A stretch of 64,000 nucleotides of DNA from Cyclobacterium jeungdonense (GTDB lineage: Bacteria; Bacteroidota; Bacteroidia; Cytophagales; Cyclobacteriaceae): NCBI RefSeq assembly GCF_010994275.1, contig NZ_WMCD01000011.1, positions 1 through 64,000 on the forward strand. The letters are read 5' to 3'. The position numbers and the translations under genes were made by a program. This document shows positions 44,133 to 53,071 of the stretch, piece by piece. The notes beneath the pieces are model-generated. The model did not search any database, was not told the origin of the DNA, and was given only the letters and a program-made list of their open reading frames with translations. Numbering within the stretch: the stretch's first letter is position 1; each line of letters opens with the position of its first letter.

Positions 44133-46193
44133 TTAACTGATAGAGGCTCCGGGAGGGGTAGACTCATGGGGACCTAATAGCCGGTAATTTCCTTTTCCGT
44201 CGGCGGCCATAAGGATCATCCCTTCGGAATCAATCCCTGCCATTTTTTTAGGGGCCAGATTAATTAACATGGTCACTTGTTTTCCTACCAGCTCCTCGGG
44301 TGAATATTGCTCCGCCACGCCACTCAATACCGTCTTCTTACCCAAACCAGTATCCACCGTTAATTGCAGCAATTTTTTCGATTTTTTTACTTTCTGAGCA
44401 TCCAAAATTGTTACCACGCGCAAATCTAGCTTGGCAAAATCCTCGAAAGGAATGATTGGCTTTATGGGGTCTGCCTGATGGGGAGCTGTCTCGTTTTGCT
44501 TTTTGCTGTCCTCCAGTTTTTTGATCTGGGCGTCCACGGTGTTGTCTTCGATTTTCTGAAAGAGCAATTCTGGCTTTTGAATGGGGTCTCCCGCTTTCAA
44601 AAGATCCATCTGTCCTGCATCAGACCAATTCAAGACTTTCAGTCCCAACATCTTTTTGATTTTTTCTGCTGTGAATGGTAAAAATGGCGCCGAAATAATC
44701 GACAAGTTGGCGGCTATATTTAATGCGATGGAAAGGATAGTAGCTGTCCGATCAGCGTCCACTTTAATGGTTTTCCATGGCTCGGTGTCGGCCAGGTACT
44801 TGTTTCCGGTTCGGGCAAAATCCATCATATAGGCGAGTGCTTCTCTAAATCGGTATTTTTCCAGTGATCCCGAAATTTTTCCCGGATATTCCTTCAAAAC
44901 AGATAACACCTCCTGATCTACCGGTTGTAAATCGTGTTGAGCAGGGACTTTTCCGTCAAAGTATTTGTGGGTGAGCACCACCGCTCGATTAATAAAGTTA
45001 CCATAGATGGCAACCAGTTCGTTGTTATTCCTGGCCTGAAAATCTTTCCAGGTAAAGTCGTTGTCCTTGGTTTCCGGGGCATTGGCTGTCAAGACATAGC
45101 GAAGCACGTCCTCCTGTCCTGGAAATTCGTCCAGGTACTCATGCAACCATACTGCCCAATTTCTGGAGGTAGAAATTTTTTGTCCTTCCAGATTTAGAAA
45201 TTCATTGGCAGGGACATTATCCGGTAGAATAAAATCTCCATGGGTTTTAAGAATGGCAGGAAAAGTAATGCAATGAAATACAATATTATCCTTTCCAATA
45301 AAGTGGACCAATTTGGTATCTTTGTCCTTCCAGTAGGGTTCCCAATCCCTTCCTTTTTCCTTCGCCCATTCTTTGGTGGAAGAAATGTATCCTATGGGGG
45401 CATCAAACCATACGTACAACACTTTACCCTCAGCTTCCGGTAAGGGCACCGGAATACCCCAATCCATGTCCCGGGTCATGGACCTTGCCTGCAGGCCTTC
45501 CCCCGCTTCCAGCCAACTCCTGCACTGCCCCAGTACATTGTTTTTCCAATCCTTTGCATGTTCCTCCAGTATCCATTGCTTCAGGAAAGGAGTATACTTA
45601 CCCAAATCCAAAAACCAGTGTTTTGTCATCTTAAGGACAGGAGTATTTCCACTAAGTTTGGATTTGGGCTGGATCAGGTCGGTAGGGCTAAGAGATGAGC
45701 CGCACTTTTCGCATTGATCCCCATAGGCCTCACTGTACCCACAGTGCGGGCAGGTGCCCTCTATGTAGCGATCAGCCAGAAACTGCCCGGCTTCCTCATC
45801 GTAATATTGCTCGGTTTCCTGGACTACAAATTCCCCTTTGTCGTACAGGTCTTTAAAAAGCTGTCCAGCGGTTTCGTGGTGAACAGGAGAGGTGGTTCTG
45901 GAATAATGATCAAAGCTGATTCCAAATTTTTGGAAGCTTTCCTTCATAATGCCATGGTAGCGGTCTACCACTTCCTGAGGGCTGATTCCTTCATTTTTAG
46001 CTTTTATGGTAATGGCTACTCCGTGTTCGTCAGAGCCGCAAACGTATACGACGTCTTTATCTTGTAACCTGAGGTAGCGAACATAGATATCGGAAGGGAT
46101 GTAGCAGCCAGCTAAATGACCAATATGAAGGGGGCCGTTGGCATAGGGTAGGGCAGATGTAATCGTATATCGTTTGAAATTTTTCTCGCTCAT
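44133..46193 (-). CDS. metG: Methionyl-tRNA synthetase
   Basis: A 686-residue class I synthetase that charges tRNA-Met. Start is placed at ATG 46193 (MSEKNFKRYTITSALPYANG) instead of the open upstream frame to 46271, because a TAnnTTTG box lies 7 bases before it. The HIGH motif appears as PLHIGHLAG, the KMSKS equivalent as QKISTS, and zinc Cys pairs as CPHC and CEKC. A C-terminal tRNA-binding domain (KLDLRVVTILDAQKV) favours a dimer. Confidence 0.95.
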   Translation of the reverse strand: MSEKNFKRYTITSALPYANGPLHIGHLAGCYIPSDIYVRYLRLQDKDVVYVCGSDEHGVAITIKAKNEGISPQEVVDRYHGIMKESFQKFGISFDHYSRTTSPVHHETAGQLFKDLYDKGEFVVQETEQYYDEEAGQFLADRYIEGTCPHCGYSEAYGDQCEKCGSSLSPTDLIQPKSKLSGNTPVLKMTKHWFLDLGKYTPFLKQWILEEHAKDWKNNVLGQCRSWLEAGEGLQARSMTRDMDWGIPVPLPEAEGKVLYVWFDAPIGYISSTKEWAKEKGRDWEPYWKDKDTKLVHFIGKDNIVFHCITFPAILKTHGDFILPDNVPANEFLNLEGQKISTSRNWAVWLHEYLDEFPGQEDVLRYVLTANAPETKDNDFTWKDFQARNNNELVAIYGNFINRAVVLTHKYFDGKVPAQHDLQPVDQEVLSVLKEYPGKISGSLEKYRFREALAYMMDFARTGNKYLADTEPWKTIKVDADRTATILSIALNIAANLSIISAPFLPFTAEKIKKMLGLKVLNWSDAGQMDLLKAGDPIQKPELLFQKIEDNTVDAQIKKLEDSKKQNETAPHQADPIKPIIPFEDFAKLDLRVVTILDAQKVKKSKKLLQLTVDTGLGKKTVLSGVAEQYSPEELVGKQVTMLINLAPKKMAGIDSEGMILMAADGKGNYRLLGPHESTPPGASIS

Positions 46194-46199
46194 AGCGCA

Positions 46200-46207
46200 C
46201 AAAGATA
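46200..46207 (-). promoter_or_regulatory. metG promoter, -7 box TATCTTTG
   Basis: The minus strand reads TATCTTTG, an exact match, ending only 6 bases before the metG ATG. By the usual box-to-start distance the transcript would begin at or within a few bases of the start codon, so a leaderless or nearly leaderless mRNA is likely. Confidence 0.6.
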
Positions 46208-46277
46208 GGGTAATTTCGGTTTTGGGTAAAATCTCCGGACACAATAATCGGGTACCAGAAGAAGGTGCCATTTTTTG

Positions 46278-47195
46278 CTATTGACCGCTGGTTTTTCCGA
46301 AGGGTATGTTGAGTCCCAGCCAGGGAAGGGCAATAAAAGTATCTACAGTACCTATTAACGGCAGGAACAAACCAAAGTCAATGCTCATTCGGTTTATAAT
46401 TCGTCTCCCTCCAAAAGAAATGATACCCAACGTTTCTCCGCCTGCACCGATAAAATAATTTTCAGTAAGCAAATAGCCCCTTGGTCCTGTTCGGATCATT
46501 CCGGCCACTGAAATGGTCGGCGAATTGGCTATTTCCCCGCCAGCGAAGGCCCAGCCCAGTCCAAGAGTCATGTTTTTATCCCTTGACCCAAAGGTAGATA
46601 GGCCGTAGAGCAAACCGAAACCACCCTCATCACTGCCAATTATCGTCCCTGCTAGGGCTCCGGCTCCCAAATTAAATTTATCTTTGACAACCGGAAAAGA
46701 AACCTTCGGAGTGATCCATACCGGAGTCTGGGAGCCTGCAAAAAGGAAAAGTGGAACCATTCCCGCACCAATTGAAAAGTTATCGGTAACACCCGTGGAT
46801 ACCTGATTAAAAAAAATCCACACGTTTTGGTAATAGGATTCTCCTTTTTTCAGTCCATACCCGTTTGGAATCCAAAAATAACGGGTAGCCTGAGGATTGG
46901 CAAACCAGAATTGGCCTTTTACCTGAGTAAGGGTGTCTAATCTGCGCATCCAAATGATATCCGAACGAAGCAATGTGATGGTGCCGAGATTTTCTGTTAC
47001 CAACACTATTTTGAGCTCATCCTCGGTCAGGATGCTACCCGCGTATTCGTTACCATCCCTCGTTTGAATCAGGTAAATTTCCTTTTCACCCTGCCCTTCA
47101 ACAGGTTCATTTTGAGCAAAGGCCGCCATTTGGACAAAAAACGGGATTAGAAATAAAAACAATCCGATTTCTGATAGACCTTTACGCGTTTTCAT
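46278..47195 (-). CDS. Exported protein, predicted outer-membrane beta-barrel
   Basis: A 305-residue protein with a signal peptide ending near AFAQ (residue 28). After a short LSm-like or SH3-like beta region (IYLIQTRDGNEYAGSIL, about 40-85) it has many amphipathic strands and aromatic-Gly patterns typical of barrels. No family is recognised. It lies 84 bases upstream of metG but the metG promoter suggests separate transcription. Confidence 0.65.
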   Translation of the reverse strand: MKTRKGLSEIGLFLFLIPFFVQMAAFAQNEPVEGQGEKEIYLIQTRDGNEYAGSILTEDELKIVLVTENLGTITLLRSDIIWMRRLDTLTQVKGQFWFANPQATRYFWIPNGYGLKKGESYYQNVWIFFNQVSTGVTDNFSIGAGMVPLFLFAGSQTPVWITPKVSFPVVKDKFNLGAGALAGTIIGSDEGGFGLLYGLSTFGSRDKNMTLGLGWAFAGGEIANSPTISVAGMIRTGPRGYLLTENYFIGAGGETLGIISFGGRRIINRMSIDFGLFLPLIGTVDTFIALPWLGLNIPFGKTSGQ

Positions 47196-47373
47196 AATCC
47201 TTCAGTGATATACCCCATTTCATGGGAGAGTGGAGGAAATAGCAAATTTTTTTTGTTAAGATACGGATTTTCCAATCCAATTGTACCAAGCATTTTCCAA
47301 TTAAAGAGCAGTAGAAAACCACACTTAATGGTTAAACGGGTAATATCACTCGTCGTGGTTTTAAACGGATCAT

Positions 47374-48672
47374 TTAATCGTCTACCGCCGCCCCGACCAT
47401 CTGTTTGAATTTCCAGGCAGTCTGGTCGCCAGTTGGTCCTTGAGTCTGCTTCATGAGGATCCCGATGATGTTTTCTTGAGGATCCGCAAAATATTGGGTG
47501 TTGAAATAGCCCCCCCAGACAAAGGTGCCGGGACTTCCCAGGCCGCCTTTCGCCTGTCCCCGTTCGGTCAATACCCCAAAAGCCAAACCATAATGCTGAT
47601 CGGCCCCTCCATACAAATCCAATGTTTGGTCTGCCATCATGCTGGCAATGGTGGTCCTGCTAAGAAATCGCTTCCCATTTAATTCTCCCCCATTCAAATA
47701 CATTTGCAGAAAAGTAGCGTAATCCTCTGCTGTACTGGATAAGCCGGCTCCCCCGGAAAAAAATGATGCGGCTCCTGTGATAGGATAATTCACATCGTAA
47801 AAGGTATTGGGATAGTCCTCCCACTCTCCGTTTACTTTATGCTGTATGGCTACCAATCGGTCTGATTTGGATTGGGGAAGGTAAAACCCGGTGTCCTCCA
47901 TACCCAAAGGCCTGAAGAGTCTTTGATTTAGAAATTCTTCGAAGCTCATTCCTGAAATGATTTCTATGAAATATCCCAATACATCCAAGCCCATGCTGTA
48001 GGTGAATTTTGTTCCCGGGTCATGGTGCAGGGGCAATTCGGCCAACTTCATTACTACCTCTTTGATGGTCACATTCTCTGTGGTAAAAAGATCCGTGGTG
48101 CCCGCCTTGTGGTACAGCATTTTCATGCGCTCATCTCCATCTATTACCCCATAACCCAAACCAGAGGTATGGGTAAGCAGGTGGCGAATGGTTATTTCTT
48201 TATCAGCAGGCCGAGAAGTATAACTGGTGTCTGCATACCTGAAATTTACCAATACTTCGGGGTTTTTGAATTCAGGAATGTATTTGGAGATGGGATCGTC
48301 CAACTGGAATTTTCCCTCTTCCCACAACATCATTACTGCAGTGGAGGTAATGGCTTTGGTTTGCGATGCAATTCGAAAAATAGCGTCTTTTTCCAGGGGT
48401 TTCCCTGATTCATTGGCTTGACCATAGGATTCATGGAAAACGATTTTCCCATTCCGGGCAATCAACGCCACAGCCCCCGGGATGGTGTTTTCTTCCAGGG
48501 CTTGCTTAAACATTGCGTCTATTCTACCCAACCTCTCAGGGGACATGCCCACACTGGATGGGGAATCGGTCGCGAGGGGAAGAGATCGCTGAAGAGAAGT
48601 GGTTTGGCAAAAGGTCTCCGCCACTGTCAGGCAAAGAAAAACCAGAAAAAACGAAACTGTTATTTTTGACAT
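47374..48672 (-). CDS. Exported serine hydrolase (class C beta-lactamase/EstB family)
   Basis: A 432-residue protein with a signal peptide. The catalytic SxxK appears as SQTK (Ser 103, Lys 106) and the second motif as FTYSMG, where the usual YxN reads Y-S-M; the third motif region is WGGYFNTQYF. The family includes esterases, D-aminopeptidases and peptidoglycan enzymes rather than true resistance enzymes. The substrate is unknown. It is alone on its strand. Confidence 0.85.
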   Translation of the reverse strand: MSKITVSFFLVFLCLTVAETFCQTTSLQRSLPLATDSPSSVGMSPERLGRIDAMFKQALEENTIPGAVALIARNGKIVFHESYGQANESGKPLEKDAIFRIASQTKAITSTAVMMLWEEGKFQLDDPISKYIPEFKNPEVLVNFRYADTSYTSRPADKEITIRHLLTHTSGLGYGVIDGDERMKMLYHKAGTTDLFTTENVTIKEVVMKLAELPLHHDPGTKFTYSMGLDVLGYFIEIISGMSFEEFLNQRLFRPLGMEDTGFYLPQSKSDRLVAIQHKVNGEWEDYPNTFYDVNYPITGAASFFSGGAGLSSTAEDYATFLQMYLNGGELNGKRFLSRTTIASMMADQTLDLYGGADQHYGLAFGVLTERGQAKGGLGSPGTFVWGGYFNTQYFADPQENIIGILMKQTQGPTGDQTAWKFKQMVGAAVDD

Positions 48673-48802
48673 GGGGTAATTGTTATTGTTTGACTCAGAT
48701 AAATGAAATTGAATGTAACCAATTCCTGTAAAAAATCACCGTTTTAAAACGGTTATTACTGGTATTTTGCAAGGTTTATTTTTCCAGGCCCTTAAATAAT
48801 CC

Positions 48803-48810
48803 TAATTTTG
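48803..48810 (+). promoter_or_regulatory. Probable promoter of the CDF transporter gene, -7 box TAATTTTG
   Basis: TAATTTTG is an exact -7 match 22 bases upstream of the GTG start. No good -33 TTTG is found. Confidence 0.45.
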
Positions 48811-48832
48811 AAAAGCATCAGGGAATCAAAAA

Positions 48833-49843
48833 GTGGAAAAAGAAAAAAGGCGTCTCATTATCTGGTCGGTGGTCATCAGTTTGGTATTGTTGATTATCAA
48901 GTTTTACGCATACTTCCAGACTAGTTCTAATGCTATCCTGACTGATGCGATGGAGAGCATCGTAAATGTTGTTGCTTCTTGTTTTGCGCTTTACAGTATT
49001 TATCTGAGTGCTTTGCCAAAAGACAGTAATCACCCTTACGGGCATGGAAAAATTGAGTTTTTTAGCGCCGGAATTGAAGGAACCTTGATAATTCTGGCCG
49101 GAATTTTTATCGTTTACCAGTCGATATGGGCATTGATTTTCCCACAGGAACTGCTGGATCTGCCTTTGGGAATGGCTTTGGTAGGGTTTTCAGGACTGGT
49201 TAATGGTGTTTTAGGGTATTTATTACAGAAAAAAGGAAAGGCATTGAATAGCATCACGCTAGAGGCAGATGGGAGGCACCTGTCCACAGATGCCATATCC
49301 AGTTTTGTATTGATTATCGGCATTGGGATGATTTTTTTTACCGGATGGACCGTAATGGATAGCTTTCTGTCCCTGGCATTTGCGGGATACATCATATACA
49401 ATGGGTATTTTCTAGTTCGGCGTTCAGTAGCAGGGCTTATGGATGAATCCAATCCCAAAGCCATCAACAAGGCGGTTCAGGTGCTAAACCGAAACCGCAA
49501 AGCAAATTGGATCGATATACACAACATGCGGGTACAGCAGTATGGGGGAGACAGCCATATAGACCTACACCTGACCCTGCCGTATTATTTTGATTTGATT
49601 CGGGTTCACGATGAGGTCCATGAAGTAGAGGAGGTTTTGGAAAAAAGCCTGCCTGGGTACATTGAAGTTTTTGTGCATGCAGATCCCTGTTTGCCTGAAT
49701 CTTGTTGTCATTATTGCCAGATAAAAGACTGTGTGGTTAGGAAATATCCCAACAGTAAAAAGATTAAATGGACCGCTGGGAACATGTCAAAAAATCAAAA
49801 ACACTATCACGAATTGAGTCACCTTTCGCCAGTGAAGAAATAG
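48833..49843 (+). CDS. Cation diffusion facilitator (CDF) transporter
   Basis: A 336-residue inner-membrane exporter of divalent metal ions such as zinc, iron or manganese. It begins at GTG 48833. Six hydrophobic segments are visible, with ILTDAMESIVNVVAS, HPYGHGKIEFF and EADGRHLSTDAISS carrying the metal-site residues. The cytoplasmic C-terminal domain is followed by a Cys-rich tail (DPCLPESCCHYCQIKDC) that may bind metal. Which metal is moved cannot be told here. Confidence 0.92.
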   Translation: MEKEKRRLIIWSVVISLVLLIIKFYAYFQTSSNAILTDAMESIVNVVASCFALYSIYLSALPKDSNHPYGHGKIEFFSAGIEGTLIILAGIFIVYQSIWALIFPQELLDLPLGMALVGFSGLVNGVLGYLLQKKGKALNSITLEADGRHLSTDAISSFVLIIGIGMIFFTGWTVMDSFLSLAFAGYIIYNGYFLVRRSVAGLMDESNPKAINKAVQVLNRNRKANWIDIHNMRVQQYGGDSHIDLHLTLPYYFDLIRVHDEVHEVEEVLEKSLPGYIEVFVHADPCLPESCCHYCQIKDCVVRKYPNSKKIKWTAGNMSKNQKHYHELSHLSPVKK

Positions 49844-50079
49844 TGTCCCCTGAATTTCTGAAAACTTCGGATACCGTAAAAGAGTAAAAAAATTAAGGGT
49901 TTTTCAAAATAAATAATAATAACTGTCGTTCCTATAGCTTTTTTTGCTAAAACCTTGTGTTTTTCACAAGTTATTTCCTGATATTTGTTAGGAATAAAAT
50001 AAATTTGTATATATAAAATTTTGTTTTGTAGGTCTTAATTTGTAACTTAATTCCGTTGTTTTATTAAAAGATCTGAGCT

Positions 50080-50160
50080 ATGAAAGATAAACAATTTACC
50101 GTACTTATAATGGTGTCTGCTATAATATGGTTGTTGATAATAGGATTTATCATCATTTAA
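50080..50160 (+). CDS. 26-residue single-helix membrane microprotein
   Basis: A 26-codon ORF, MKDKQFTVLIMVSAIIWLL then IIGFIII, with a short basic N-terminus and one hydrophobic helix filling the rest. Its own terminator follows at 50241-50270, and the upstream gap (49844-50079) is AT-rich. No homologous family is known to me. The topology would be N-terminus in the cytoplasm. Coding is inferred from the amphipathic design and terminator, not from homology. Confidence 0.5.
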   Translation: MKDKQFTVLIMVSAIIWLLIIGFIII

Positions 50161-50240
50161 CAAAAATACCTGTCTTTTTTTCCTACCCATTTTTATTTCA
50201 TCTTACAACACACATCGTGAATTCCTGGTGTGCGTTTTCA

Positions 50241-50270
50241 AAAGGGGCTCAAAGAGAGCCCCTTTTTTTT
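50241..50270 (+). terminator. Intrinsic terminator after the microprotein
   Basis: AAAGGGGCTC / GAGCCCCTTT perfect stem with a 5-base loop, followed by eight T. The next 395 bases (50271-50665) show no gene and no clear element. Confidence 0.88.
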
Positions 50271-50665
50271 GGGTGTGCCCGGCATGGGCGGTGCTTTTAG
50301 AGAATTAATCGAATGAGACTGCTTTTTCTCGCAGCGGCCGCAACGGGTTCGGAGCGGCTGCAGTGAGTGCTCAAAATGCTCCAAAAAAATCCCTACAGAA
50401 AGGAAAAGTCACGATGGCAATTTGGCTACTATCGCCTCCCCCTGGGTTTGCCGCGCCTTCGTTTGCGGTCTTGGCGGGAAACTCCTGTCCAGAATACTTC
50501 TCCTAAAAAAATTTCAACGCCCGGGAATCGATTTTCGCCACCAGGTTAGCCAATAGGTTTCGTTACCAAATCGCAATAGGTGCCGCCTGGTATCAAAAAA
50601 TTAACCGTTCACGCTTGATTCCTTCTACGAAATCCTTAATTTGACCAGTGAAAGCCTGGACTCGG

Positions 50666-50731
50666 GTGGTGGACATAGTCCGTATACACGCCACTTGGTT
50701 CAAAATATAGTTGTATATGGATGTTAGGCAC
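50666..50731 (+). repeat. attC-like inverted repeat, site 1
   Basis: Arms 50666-50688 and 50712-50731: CCGTATACA (50680-50688) pairs with TGTATATGG (50712-50720, one G-T pair), and the outer part is a weaker match ending in GTTAGGCAC (50723-50731). GTTAGGC fits the integron R' consensus GTTRRRY. It sits 8 bases before the start of the following gene. Confidence 0.45.
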
Positions 50732-50739
50732 AAGCAAAA

Positions 50740-51984
50740 ATGAAACTAAGTACAATTATAATATTTGGAATTTTTATGTCACTAGCCCAAACAGGAAAGT
50801 GCCAAGAAAAAATTCCTCCGACATCGGTTCATGTTTCGAACAATGATTCCAAGCATACCAATGAGTATTTGGAAAATCGAATACTTGGCTCAGAATTAAA
50901 TACCCCATCTCTTGCGAGATTCTTGATTACCGCTCAATACGATAGGTTTATAGAAAAGGGTTTGGAATTTATCCAGTCAAATTCCATAAAAAAAGAAGAA
51001 AAAGAAACCATCCTGAACACTATCATATCCATTCACAGCCTTAGGTATGAATATCAAGATATTTCTGATTTAAGAGAAGAATATCATTTAGATAAGTACA
51101 ACCTTTCTCTAAATTGGAACGAAATCGATTTTTTTAAGCAATATACTACCAAGGTTGAACTGGAAAAAACCTTGCCCATAAAATTGCCCCTAAAATGGTC
51201 AATCGCCAAAACCCCTATGGTCGAAGTTGAGATTGACGGGCAAAAATTTTCATTTTGGTTGGACATAGGAGCCTCGGGAAGTGTTATCTCAAGCACCGTA
51301 GCAAATAAAATAAATGCAATTGAGAGCAATGTAAAAATCACAGAATCTGCTGGCTCAACGGACAACGTGTTTTCAGTAAAACCTGCCATTATTCAAAACC
51401 TTGCCATTGGGGAGATCACGCTAAAGAATTTGCCAGTTGCGATAATAGACATAAAGGAATTGACCCTGGCACCAGGAATTACCATTGATGGAATAATAGG
51501 ATTACCATTCTTATTTGATTATACAACGACAATAGACAACGAAAAATCTATTTTAACATTAAGTCGCAATGAAAAATATATCCCAACCCAAAAAAATTTC
51601 TTTTGGATCGGTTACCCGATACTTGAGTTGCATCTTTTAAACGGGAATAAAACTTATTGGGGCTTCGATACAGGAGCAGGAACAAGTAGAATAAAAGATG
51701 GTTTATTGCAAAAATTAGACAGCACATATCAAATCAAGCCAATACAAATTAAGGAATCTGGTGTAGGTGGTTTGACCGATAAGTTTCAAAGTTTTATGCT
51801 TCCTGATTTCACTATATTTTGCAAAGACATCCCCATTGTTTTCAAAAATATAAAATCAACAACCCCAGAAGGTGTTCGGACTGAATTAATTGATGCTGAC
51901 GGAAAAATAGGTTCGGACGTCGTTTACCATAGTAAAGGCGTAAAGTTTTCGTTTAATCAAGGCTTTTTTAAATTTATAGAATAA
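50740..51984 (+). CDS. Exported retropepsin-like aspartyl protease family protein
   Basis: A 414-residue protein with a signal peptide ending near GKCQ (residue 22). Two half-domains of the Asp_protease_2 type are visible: FWLDIGASGSVISS (Asp near 175) and WGFDTGAGTSRI (near 309), with IIGLPFLFDYTTTIDNE at the end of the first. The first Asp motif reads D-I-G instead of D-T/S-G. The GC content looks lower than the neighbours. It fills the first of two ORFs framed by attC-like repeats: GTTAGGCAC before it and its exact complement GTGCCTAAC 5 bases after its stop. Confidence 0.8.
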   Translation: MKLSTIIIFGIFMSLAQTGKCQEKIPPTSVHVSNNDSKHTNEYLENRILGSELNTPSLARFLITAQYDRFIEKGLEFIQSNSIKKEEKETILNTIISIHSLRYEYQDISDLREEYHLDKYNLSLNWNEIDFFKQYTTKVELEKTLPIKLPLKWSIAKTPMVEVEIDGQKFSFWLDIGASGSVISSTVANKINAIESNVKITESAGSTDNVFSVKPAIIQNLAIGEITLKNLPVAIIDIKELTLAPGITIDGIIGLPFLFDYTTTIDNEKSILTLSRNEKYIPTQKNFFWIGYPILELHLLNGNKTYWGFDTGAGTSRIKDGLLQKLDSTYQIKPIQIKESGVGGLTDKFQSFMLPDFTIFCKDIPIVFKNIKSTTPEGVRTELIDADGKIGSDVVYHSKGVKFSFNQGFFKFIE

Positions 51985-51989
51985 TGCCA

Positions 51990-52127
51990 GTGCCTAACAA
52001 TTGCTATAGTGCCTATCGGGTTGGTGTTAAAACCGGGAGTTTTACGTTTTTTTAGTACTTTTATACCCAGCGAATAGGTAAACGTCATAATAGCCGATAC
52101 GCACCTTAGCCGTGGACGTTGTGGCAC
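51990..52127 (+). repeat. attC-like inverted repeat, site 2
   Basis: A 138-base imperfect hairpin. Outer boxes are GTGCCTAAC (51990-51998) and GTTGTGGCAC (52118-52127). Inner arms 52003-52019 and 52094-52110 pair at 14 of 17 positions (GCTATAGTGCCTATCGG against the complement). The terminal loop of about 74 bases is open. GCCTAAC fits the R'' consensus RYYYAAC; the R' box deviates at one base. Confidence 0.55.
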
Positions 52128-52138
52128 ATGCGATAACG

Positions 52139-52411
52139 ATGACTCGACCGACAAGAAATCATTTAGAAATTCTGACTGAAATCGACAATCTCCTGAAAAC
52201 AGAGCAACTCGAATCAGCGCAACTTTTTTTGGAGAATGAAATTAGATCAAGTTCGACTGGGAATGAAATCTGTTTAAGAGCTGGTTCGACCCTTCTGACT
52301 TTGAAGAATAAAAAGGAAATTGACTTGGTCGTAGGGAAACAAATTGACGAATTCGTGAGGTACTGTAATTCCAATGGACTTTTTCCGCGACCAACTAAAT
52401 TAAAAAAATAA
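52139..52411 (+). CDS. Small hypothetical cassette protein
   Basis: A 90-residue protein starting at ATG 52139 (MTRPTRNHLEILTEID); an in-frame GTG at 52112 lies inside the preceding repeat and is less likely. It is helical, with two heptad-like helices and a Lys-rich C-terminus, no signal peptide. No family is recognised. It occupies the second ORF slot between attC-like sites 2 and 3. Confidence 0.6.
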   Translation: MTRPTRNHLEILTEIDNLLKTEQLESAQLFLENEIRSSSTGNEICLRAGSTLLTLKNKKEIDLVVGKQIDEFVRYCNSNGLFPRPTKLKK

Positions 52412-52422
52412 AAAAAGCACGA

Positions 52423-52544
52423 TGCGCCAACAAATGATATGAACGCTTGCCTCTACCTGCTATCTTGTAACTGATGTGCAAATCCGATACTTTAGAGGAA
52501 ATTTGGAAAGTCCAGAGGCACGCGTCATATCTGGACGTTATGCC
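52423..52544 (+). repeat. attC-like inverted repeat, site 3
   Basis: A 122-base imperfect hairpin: ATATGAACGCTTGCCTCT (52437-52454) pairs with 52514-52530 at 16 positions with a single extra base, around a 59-base loop. Outer boxes are TGCGCCAAC (52423-52431) and GTTATGCC (52537-52544). It starts 12 bases after the previous stop, as attC sites do. No ORF with signs of coding follows it. Confidence 0.55.
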
Positions 52545-52847
52545 TCAGCCTTAATAGGCACGATCAAAAATGGAATGATAAATTTCGATGGCATAAACTC
52601 CCGGATTGCATCCCGCCGCGTTCGCTGCGCCCATGGCGTGAAACCCTTCCCAAATGTTTTTCTCCTTGGAATTCCCCAAAAAATTCAACTTTACCTTAAC
52701 TAAAATCCCCAATCTTACTATTTTAGAAAAATCTTTCATTTTAGCTATCCGTTTATCCGTCTTTTTAAATGGCCCTATTCCAAAATTCCGTAATCAAAAA
52801 ATACATGGCCGCCCAGGTGTATTTAGCAGCTATAGATTTTTGATCAA

Positions 52848-52873
52848 TTGCCTACTGCTTTAGCTGTAGGCAA
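52848..52873. repeat. Palindromic hairpin, REP-like
   Basis: TTGCCTAC / GTAGGCAA stem extended inward with one mismatch around a TTTA loop. Confidence 0.6.
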
Positions 52874-52885
52874 CTGGTGCTTTGT

Positions 52886-52928
52886 CGGCATTCTTGGCTT
52901 TAGCCAAATCGAAATGGCTAATATGCCG
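52886..52928. repeat. Nested palindrome, REP-like
   Basis: CGGCAT (52886-52891) / ATGCCG (52923-52928) enclosing the 14-base palindrome TTGGCTTTAGCCAA (52894-52907). Confidence 0.55.
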
Positions 52929-53071
52929 TTATCTTTCCACAATTTTGACTAAAGCCGGGGATTAATTGTACTATTTGCTGGAATGGGCTATATTCCTATT
53001 GAAGGGGTTTTGGTATTGGTTTATGTGCTATAAAATAGTTGCAATTTTAGGATAAGTTCGTAAAAAGAGTC

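Noticed and set aside
48022..48408. Long open frames antisense to the serine hydrolase, purL, Tex and others
   Set aside because: They run opposite to well-supported genes with clear family motifs, and their translations show no motif or consistent codon pattern.
47374..48672. A beta-lactamase resistance gene
   Set aside because: The SxxK is present but the YxN and third motifs differ from resistance enzymes, so a peptidase or esterase of the same fold is a better description.
50367..50549. A 60-codon ORF upstream of the cassette array
   Set aside because: The composition is Arg- and Pro-rich with no start context; it probably results from a stop-poor stretch in a non-coding region.
52654..52863. 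A 69-codon ORF in the region after attC-like site 3
   Set aside because: It ends in a REP-like hairpin region, overlaps other frames and lacks family or signal features; no evidence of coding.
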